DNA from: Merluccius polli | Taxonomy: Eukaryota > Chordata > Actinopteri > Gadiformes > Merlucciidae | Direction: 5' to 3' | DNA length: 64,000 bases | Assembly (NCBI GenBank): GCA_030340625.1 | Contig: JAOPHQ010000572.1 | Span: 94,501-158,500 of the forward strand | Shown here: piece by piece, positions 50,505-64,000 of the stretch | Layout of the letters: each line of letters starts with the position of its first letter | How positions within the stretch are numbered: the stretch's first letter is position 1 | The notes under the pieces: generated by a model | The model's input: only the letters and a program-made list of their open reading frames with translations | Told to the model about the DNA's origin: nothing | The model's database searches: none | Translations under genes and position numbers: made by a program

Positions 50505-52213
50505 GTAAGGACCGCATCTAAGAAAAGGAAAGGAAACTTAAGACGGCGGCGGCTGCGTCTCGTGACGAGTGTTGTTCCTCCTAGTCGTGAGTCTGGGTGT
50601 TTTTAAAGACTTTTTAAAAAAGCGCACAGTGTTTAACCCACGGTTTCCAGCATGGCGAAATGACACGCGACATTGAGAAAGGCTTTTTTTGTTGTTCTGA
50701 TGCAATTTGGGGTTGTGGCTTTTTGTGTTGGTGTTGATGGGTTTTGCTGCTACAGAGTTGATTCCGCTGATTGTTTAATGTTTTTGTGCAAGCGCTTCCT
50801 CGTTTGTCTTCATCACGCGGTTCCACGCCAGCAACACCTGCACGTCTCGCTTCTGTGCCCATGTGTGTTTTACCTTATCCAAACCTGATCGCACAATAGC
50901 GATGACTCCTGGTCAAAAAAAGAAGGAAGAAGAAAGAAAACGACTCAACTTTTACGATAACCTAAACTTCCGTTTTTTATAACGAAACGCTTATTTTGTC
51001 CATGAGTCACTTACATGAACGGCCCTGTCTGTAATTACGGTAGTGACAAGTAGTAGCCTAGTCAGTGTAAATGTCCATTAGAGATGATGTGTACGTAGGG
51101 TTGTCTCTCTCTGGGATTACAAGTGTGTATTGTTCGTTGAATCAATTATGAAGGAGGCTGGCTTGAGACCACAGTACGTTCATTATGATCCCGTAAGAGT
51201 CTCTAAACAGTGATTACTTGAGTACATGGCGGATGTTCGCATAGCGAGCATATCCTGTTTCACCTCCATCCACCTACCGAGGAAATGGATTGGTGCAATA
51301 ATAGGGCTGGGTGAAGGGGGGAAAGTCCATCCACTGTATATCCAAATAACTACAGGTTGGCATTTGCATCTGAGCTTGGCTTAATGCTAGATGCTGAGAT
51401 ACAGGGGTGAAAAAATGAGACTCCAAATGGGAATCTGTGGAAGCAAATATTGAAACTTATTGGTTGATTTTTATTAGGAATTTAAAATTACAGACAACTC
51501 CAAGAGAGTGTCAAGATACAATAATCCCAGTTTTAAGCATTACTTAAAACACTTATTTCCAAAGTGGCCCTCGATGGACACAAACAATACATGGAAACAA
51601 ACGCATCGATTGTCTTACAAACTGGATCGTCAACCCTTTCCAAGAGCTAAATAAACCGGTTTTGGCCCTGTCAGAATCAAAATATTCTCAATTGTAGGCT
51701 ACATTTTGAGAAGTACTTTTTCTACAATAGGCTTACTGTCACACACTGGATACGTGTTTAAGGAAGTCCTTGTGAAGGCCAACACCGATGAGTCATTCAT
51801 TAACGGCTGTGGGAGTTGTACGTTGAGCCTTCATTTCATTAGCCAGCTCCGGGTGGAGCCAGCCCCAATGTCGCCTACCGCAGGGCAGTGACAGGTGTAT
51901 TTAGGTGTGTTTGTTGGCTCGCTCTCTCTCCCTGCTCTCTTTTCTGTGGGACTGCATTCTAAAGAGCGAAGACGTGGAGGTTGATAAGAGGTGTTTGTTT
52001 GGCGAACTAGCTGAAATGTCAGACCAGTTTGAGATATTAACAGTGCCACTTTGTGACATTCCCAGTAGATAGTCCCAGTAGATGGATTTGTGAGAGTAAA
52101 TCGTAATGCAATGGGGAAGTTTAAATTACAGAATTTCCACTAGTATGCTCTACTGAAAATGCTTTCTGTCTTGTCTCCACAGTCTTCAGTGTATCGGCCC
52201 AGCATTTGCCAGC

Positions 52214-58676
<6,463 letters not shown>

Positions 58677-59355
58677 CCTCCCTGCTGGCCCAACACTGAC
58701 CTGTGGCCTACTGTCACTCTGAACATCTGGAGCCAGGACTCTCCTTTCAGTATTCATGATGCTGTAGAGCTTGGGCCAATCCCGAGGAACTTTAAAGATG
58801 GACTAGGATTAAGGGAATTGCACTCTGTAAATCATCTCAGTGACCTTTGACCCTGTTTTAAATGTATTTATGGTGGAAACTGAACAAATGATGGAAAGAC
58901 AATTGGGAGGTGGTTGGGGTTTCTTGGTACTGAGGATGAAGACTTTCCAGTCAGAACATGGAGCATAATGAGAACTGTTGTGACCTGGAAACAGTGCCTT
59001 TTTCACACTCCAGCTTTGAAAATCAGTGTCCTCTTTGACTGACGACGAATGTTCGATTATGTGCTACAGTGACAATGGAAATGGTTTTGCGAAAGGGAAT
59101 TATGTCAATTTATTATGTTAACTTTAATCATTTCTATTTATTTGTTTTATAAATTTGTATTTAATCAATTGCAGGGTTTATATTTTTGTTACAAATGTAT
59201 TGCTTTAATGTTTTTTCTTTGAAAGGGCAATTTTATTGGGCAGCCTCAAACATTTTAACCTGCATTAAGGAACTTCCACTGCAGCCTTTTGTTCAGAATT
59301 TGATAGGTTCTTGATTGGTTTGATTTGGAGATAATAAAGCCTCCTTGGTTAATGA
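58677..59355 (+). other. galnt6 3' UTR
   Basis: Noncoding, AT-rich tail after the galnt6 stop, ending near a poly(A) signal AATAAA at 59333-59338 followed by TG-rich sequence. No coding sequence is seen in it. Confidence 0.65.
59333..59338 (+). terminator. candidate galnt6 poly(A) signal
   Basis: AATAAA about 660 bp after the stop codon, followed within 30 bp by GT-rich sequence. It is the only canonical signal between galnt6 and g6pd that I noticed. Confidence 0.6.
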
Positions 59356-59718
59356 GTTATGGTTGTGGATTGATAATGTGGTGTAAAAACTACAAATGCA
59401 TTTGTACAAAAGTGAATGTTGCATGTGAATAGGTAACATGGTGCAGGTTTTGAGATTAGGCTATGATTGAGGCTACTTGATGAGACAGATATAAAAAAAA
59501 AAGACAAATATATTAAAAATGCTTTACCAACCAATGTCCACATGCCTTCACTAGGCAGTAATACTGCCTGTAGGCCTGCCTCGTGGCACTTAATACCTAT
59601 TTGTTAATGTGCCTACATATAGACGGGCCTGTTGTTAGTCCAAGGAGTGGCTGTGGCAGTTTATCAAGGTGTGTATCTAATGGGTGTCAAGCAGAAATGT
59701 ACACACCAGCTCCTCCCA

Positions 59719-59905
<187 letters not shown>

Positions 59906-59924
59906 TGAGTGACCACAGCATGGT

Positions 59925-60104
59925 ATATCCACAGAGGGCACCTTCCACGGACTCCCTATAGGGGGCAGCAGTGAGTCGCGGAGCGGCGCTGTCGTTTGAC
60001 GGCTGTGACATCCCCCGACCCGCGCCCCACACCGTATAGTTGAGTCTGGGAGGTTGAAAGCAGGGTAGTAGTCTTAAGGGAAGAACCGGGACAGGTTGAG
60101 GACG
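59925..60104 (+). promoter_or_regulatory. candidate g6pd promoter and 5' leader
   Basis: GC-rich segment immediately before the g6pd ATG, bounded on the left by a 183-bp (TG)n array. No TATA box is seen. In mammals the first exon is noncoding and distant. Here either the leader is continuous with the first coding exon or an upstream exon was missed. Confidence 0.3.
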
Positions 60105-63100
60105 ATGAGCACCGAGGCCATGACCCGCTCCGAGGTGCTAGGACGGCTCCGGACGGAGCTGTACGGGGACCGTCCGGCCCATGGGGGCGGCGCGCACCTC
60201 TTCATCGTGCTGGGAGCTTCCGTGAGTACCGCCCCTCATATGGCCGGTGTTGTACGGTAGAATGTTATCGTGTTAACTTGTGAGGAACGCCTACCTGGAA
60301 CCACCCCGGTAGCACCCACTTTGTAGATTCGCAGATTCGTTAGTTAAGTTCAGTTGGTTCAATTTGATGGTTGTGCATTTCATTCTATTTGTAAATAAAG
60401 TTCTACTAACACATGTTACCCGTGTCTGAAAACATCATTATGTGTAACAAGTCGAAAACTATTGCCAACACTCAAACACATAAAAGCAACCGAATTAGAA
60501 TAGTGTTCCAAACGGGACTTGAACTCACAGTCATAAGTAGTCTCAAATGTGAAGGCTATCAGCGGAATATGCCCTATCTTGTTGAGCTATACGGTCGCTG
60601 CTTCAACTCTCAGGCAACTAGACTTCATATAAATAATAATAATAGGAATGTATATTATTGATAACAAGTTAACACAACGGATCATGGTAGATGGTTATCG
60701 TGTCAAATCGTGACATAGGCGGACCACGTCAATGTTTTGCAAAAGGTAAGATCATTAGGCCTACTAAAACTACAAGAGAGATCAAACGGCCAAATAAATA
60801 ATGAAGCTAACACACACACAGGGCTATGTTATATATATATAGAGAGAGAAAAATAAATATTAGCCTATATAGGCCTACAAAGAACACAAAACGAACCATA
60901 AATTGGGTTAAACGTCTCCGCTCATGGGTAACGAACTCGCGTGACTTTGACGCAGAAATGTCCTAACGTCCTGGCCGTAATGTATTACACCACACGATGT
61001 CACCCTGTCAATCGGACAACATCGTTATATTAAACCCTACATCACTCAAGTCTTTAGTCAACAGGAACTACACAGTTTATCCATGTTAACTTGTGATGAT
61101 GAGCCACTGAGTAACCGAGGCCATGCGTCGTTGTGGCGACGTTCTTTGTAGGCCTATATAGGCTAATATTTATTTTTCTCTCTATATATATATAATATAT
61201 AGCCCTGTGTGTGTGTTAGCTTCATTATTTATTTGGCCGTTTGATCTCTCTTGTAGTTTTAGTAGGCCTAATGATCTTACCTTTTGCAAAACATTGACGT
61301 GGTCCGCCTATGTCACGATTTGACACGATAACCATCTACCATGATCCGTTGTGTTAACTTGTTATCAATAATATACATTCCTATTATTATTATTTATATG
61401 AAGTCTAGTTGCCTGAGAGTTGAAGCAGCGACCGTATAGCTCAACAAGATAGGGCATATTCCGCTGATAGCCTTCACATTTGAGACTACTTATGACTGTG
61501 AGTTCAAGTCCCGTTTGGAACACTATTCTAATTCGGTTGTTTTTATGTGTTTGAGTGTTGGCAATAGTTTTCGACTTGTTACACATAATGATGTTTTCAG
61601 ACACGGGTAACATGTGTTAGTAGAACTTTATTTACAAATAGAATGAAATGCACAACCATCAAATTGAACCAACTGAACTTAACTAACGAATCTGCGAATC
61701 TGCAAAGTGGGTGCTACCGGGGTGGTTCCAGGTAGGCGTTCCTCACAAGTTAACACGATAACATTCTACCGTACAACACCGGTCCTAAGTGGTGGTGGGG
61801 GGACTGAGATGGATACTTTTTGTAGCAATTCGTTTAGTTGCTGTAACTGCACGTTTTTTTTACTGATGCTTTTACTGTGAGGGATGTGGCGTTGTTGTTG
61901 TTGTTGTGGTTGTTGTGGTTGACTTGGTTCACTTTTGGGACATTGGTGGGTCATCAGGTCAAGTCTTCAAGTAAGTTTGTATTAAACACCACCACAACAA
62001 CACCAGGTGAAACATGTATCTATATAGTCTAGTCAAGTCTGTGTCTAATCTAGTCTGCCTGTATCTAGTCTGTCTGTATCTAGTCTAGTCTGTCTGTATC
62101 TAGTCTAGTCTGTCTGTATCTAGTCTAGTCTGTCTGTATCTAGTCTAGTCTGTCTGTATCTAGTCTAGTCTGCCTGTATCTAGTCTCTGTATCTGTGTCT
62201 AGTCTGCCTGTATCTAGTCTAGTCTGCCTGTATCTAGTCTAGTCTGTATCTGTGTCTAGTCTGTCTGTATCTAGTCTAGTCTGCCTGTATCTAGTCTAGT
62301 CTGCCTGTATCTAGTCTAGTCTGTATCTGTGTCTAGTCTGTCTGTATCGTGTCTACTCTGTATCGTGTCTACTCTGCCTGTATCTAGTCTGTATCTAGTC
62401 TAGTCTGTATCTGTGTGTAGTCTGTCTGCATCTAGTCTAGTCTGTCTGTATCTAGTCTTAGTCTGTCTGTCTAGTCTAGTCTGTCTGTATCTAGTCCAGT
62501 CTGTATCTACTCTGTATCTAGTCTAGTCTGTCTGTATCTAGTCCAGTCTGTATCTACTCTGTATCTAGTCTAGTCTGTCTGTATCTAGTCTAGTCTGTAT
62601 CTACTCTGTATCTAGTCTAGTCTGGCCGTGTCTAGTCTTAGTCTGTCTGTCTAGTCTAGTCTGTCTGTATCTAGTCTAGTCTGTTGCAGGCTGTAAAACT
62701 ATATAGTGTAGTGGTGGTGGCAGCCAGTGTTGAGGAAAAGTCAGAGGTCAAAGGTCATCACTTTACTTTGTCAAAGGCTTACACGTGGTGACACATGTGG
62801 CTCAACACACTATGTATTCCTAACACAGAGACATCCTGTTTTGTTTTGTTTTTGTTTAAACTTGCATGTCTCCTCTCTCCTTGAAGACTAGATTTCTGTT
62901 TATTCAACATGCAATCCTGGGTACAAATTAGAAACTTCCTTGTTCCTTCCCTCCCTCCCTCCCTCCCTCCCAGCAGGATTACCCAACACCACACCAACAG
63001 ACTGGTCAGCTCTTGCCCCACACTGTGGCCACTGACAGTTGACTCATTCATCCAATCTTTGGACTCGGGTTCACTAGCTGTCATGGTGGCAGCGCTACAA

Positions 63101-64000
63101 AAAAGGGGAAAAAAAGCAAACAAAGCCATTGTCAAAATATGTGATGTGCTTTCTATCGTTTCAACAGGGAGATCTCGCGAAAAAGAAAATCTACCCCACA
63201 CTATGGTGAGTGTTAACGTTAAACGCATACAACTGGTAAAAAAAACAGGCTAGTCTGGTCCGTCCACGGTTCCCCCATAAGTAACCTGTGGAGCAGCTTA
63301 ACCTTTCGACTACATTACTGCGCACATTACTGCGTCCGTTTACTTGTTACTCGCTTTCCCCAGGTGGCTGTTCAGAGATGGACTGCTCCCAGAAAACACG
63401 TACTTTGTTGGCTTTGCCCGCTCTAAATTGAGTGTAGAGGACATCAAAAAAGCATGTCTACCTTACATGAAGGTAATGAACCCTGTTCTGTTTCCTTTGC
63501 TCTCGCTCTTTCTCCAAGAAACCTCGACTTTCTGGGTAAAAAAACCCCTAATAAATATATTTCGCTTTTTTAAAAAATGTATCTATCAGGTTGCGGAGGA
63601 TGAGAGTGAGTGTCTGTCGGCCTTCTTCAGTAGAAACTCCTACCTGAGCGGCAGGTATGACGAGGGGGGCTCCTTCTCCCAGCTCGACGCCCATCTGTCC
63701 TCTCTGCCCGGTGGGGCCGACGCCAACCGACTCTTCTACCTGGCTCTCCCGCCTACCGTCTATCACCGTGTCAGCGCCAACATCGGCACCCACTGCATGA
63801 GCCTCAAGTGAGTGCCCGTCCGCCTCACTCCCCCCATGAATCGTGATATACTCAAGTCCATGCGAAACCGCTGATCGCAAATGTTTAACCGATCCGTGTC
63901 ATGGCGATGCAGAGGCTGGACCAGGGTGATCGTGGAGAAGCCGTTTGGCCGGGACCTCCAGAGCTCCCAGGAGCTGTCGGCGCATCTGTCCTCCCTGTTC
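60105..64000 (+). CDS. g6pd: glucose-6-phosphate 1-dehydrogenase, N-terminal part, cut by window end
   Basis: Cytosolic enzyme that oxidises glucose-6-phosphate with NADP+, the first and rate-limiting step of the pentose phosphate pathway. Exons: 60105-60221, 63168-63205, 63364-63472, 63590-63807, 63913 onward. Exon lengths of 38, 109 and 218 bp equal those of human G6PD exons 3-5 as I remember them. The NADP-binding GASGDLAKKK fingerprint is split between GAS (end of exon 1) and the 38-bp exon. It continues as IYPTLWWLFRDGLLPENTY, RNSYLSGRYD, ANRLFYLALPP and, in the last exon, VIVEKPFGRDL, which has the conserved EKPxG motif near the active site. The catalytic RIDHYLGK segment lies beyond the window. 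The start ATG gives a 39-residue first exon, close to human; a second in-frame ATG follows at codon 6. Confidence 0.95.
60244..61782. mobile_element. 1.54-kb foldback element with 642-bp inverted arms
   Basis: Left arm 60244-60885 and right arm 61141-61782 are reverse complements with only scattered mismatches and no net length change: every position x pairs with 122026 minus x. The spacer is 255 bp. The ends read CCGGTGTTGTACGG and its complement. Each arm contains the same 82-codon open frame (60413-60661 + and 61365-61613 -), a by-product of the symmetry. The arms contain tRNA-like promoter boxes. No transposase is seen, so it is non-autonomous. I see no clear target-site duplication. It lies in g6pd intron 1. 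Confidence 0.85.
62020..62690. repeat. VNTR with about 20-bp unit in g6pd intron 1
   Basis: About 33 imperfect copies of a 20-bp unit, TGTCTGTATCTAGTCTAGTC, with shortened variants and a few GCC for GTC changes. The mixture of full and partial units suggests repeated slippage or unequal exchange. Confidence 0.9.

Noticed and set aside
60413..61613. Pair of nearly identical 82-codon frames on opposite strands
   Set aside because: They are mirror images within the foldback arms. No similarity to a known protein, so not called genes.

Overview
The window is nuclear DNA of a ray-finned fish. Three multi-exon vertebrate genes lie on the + strand in an AT-rich, intron-bearing background packed with very long microsatellites, homopolymer C/G tracts, minisatellites, tRNA-derived SINE pieces and small non-autonomous DNA transposons. 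The density of (TG)n/(CA)n arrays resembles what is known for codfishes (Gadiformes). That is an inference from repeat style, not proof of species.

Layout. Positions 1 to about 16,950 hold no gene I can recognise, only repeats, degenerate transposons and a few promoter-like patches. A GC-rich, TATA-containing segment at about 16,960-17,406 looks like the promoter and first noncoding exon of adcy6. Positions 20,318-45,727 are the complete coding region of adenylate cyclase type 6 (22 coding exons, 1,193 residues by my splicing), followed by a long 3' UTR with a candidate poly(A) signal at 47,918. Positions 47,985-49,365 are a short-period satellite interrupted by a hAT-like element. Positions 50,261-50,504 look like the galnt6 promoter and first exon, and 52,214-58,676 are the complete coding region of galnt6 (10 coding exons, 621 residues). 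After a short intergenic segment with a 183-bp (TG)n array, g6pd starts at 60,105. Its first five exons (the fifth incomplete) are in the window and the gene runs off the right edge. The g6pd intron 1 holds a 1.5-kb foldback element and a 20-bp-period VNTR.

All exon joins were checked by hand for GT/AG sites, reading phase and continuity with the mammalian proteins. The three genes are functionally unrelated: cAMP synthesis at the plasma membrane, mucin-type O-glycosylation in the Golgi, and the first step of the pentose phosphate pathway. They look like ordinary neighbours, not an operon-like system.

I did not find a new enzymatic or defence system. The most interesting material is structural. 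Simple repeats and hairpins lie directly on splice signals of adcy6 and galnt6: (TG)n next to acceptors, (GT)n as donors, (CT)n as a pyrimidine tract, and a palindrome about 20 nt from an acceptor. There is also a near-perfect 642-bp-arm foldback element in g6pd, and several small transposons whose ends and, in some cases, target duplications can be read.
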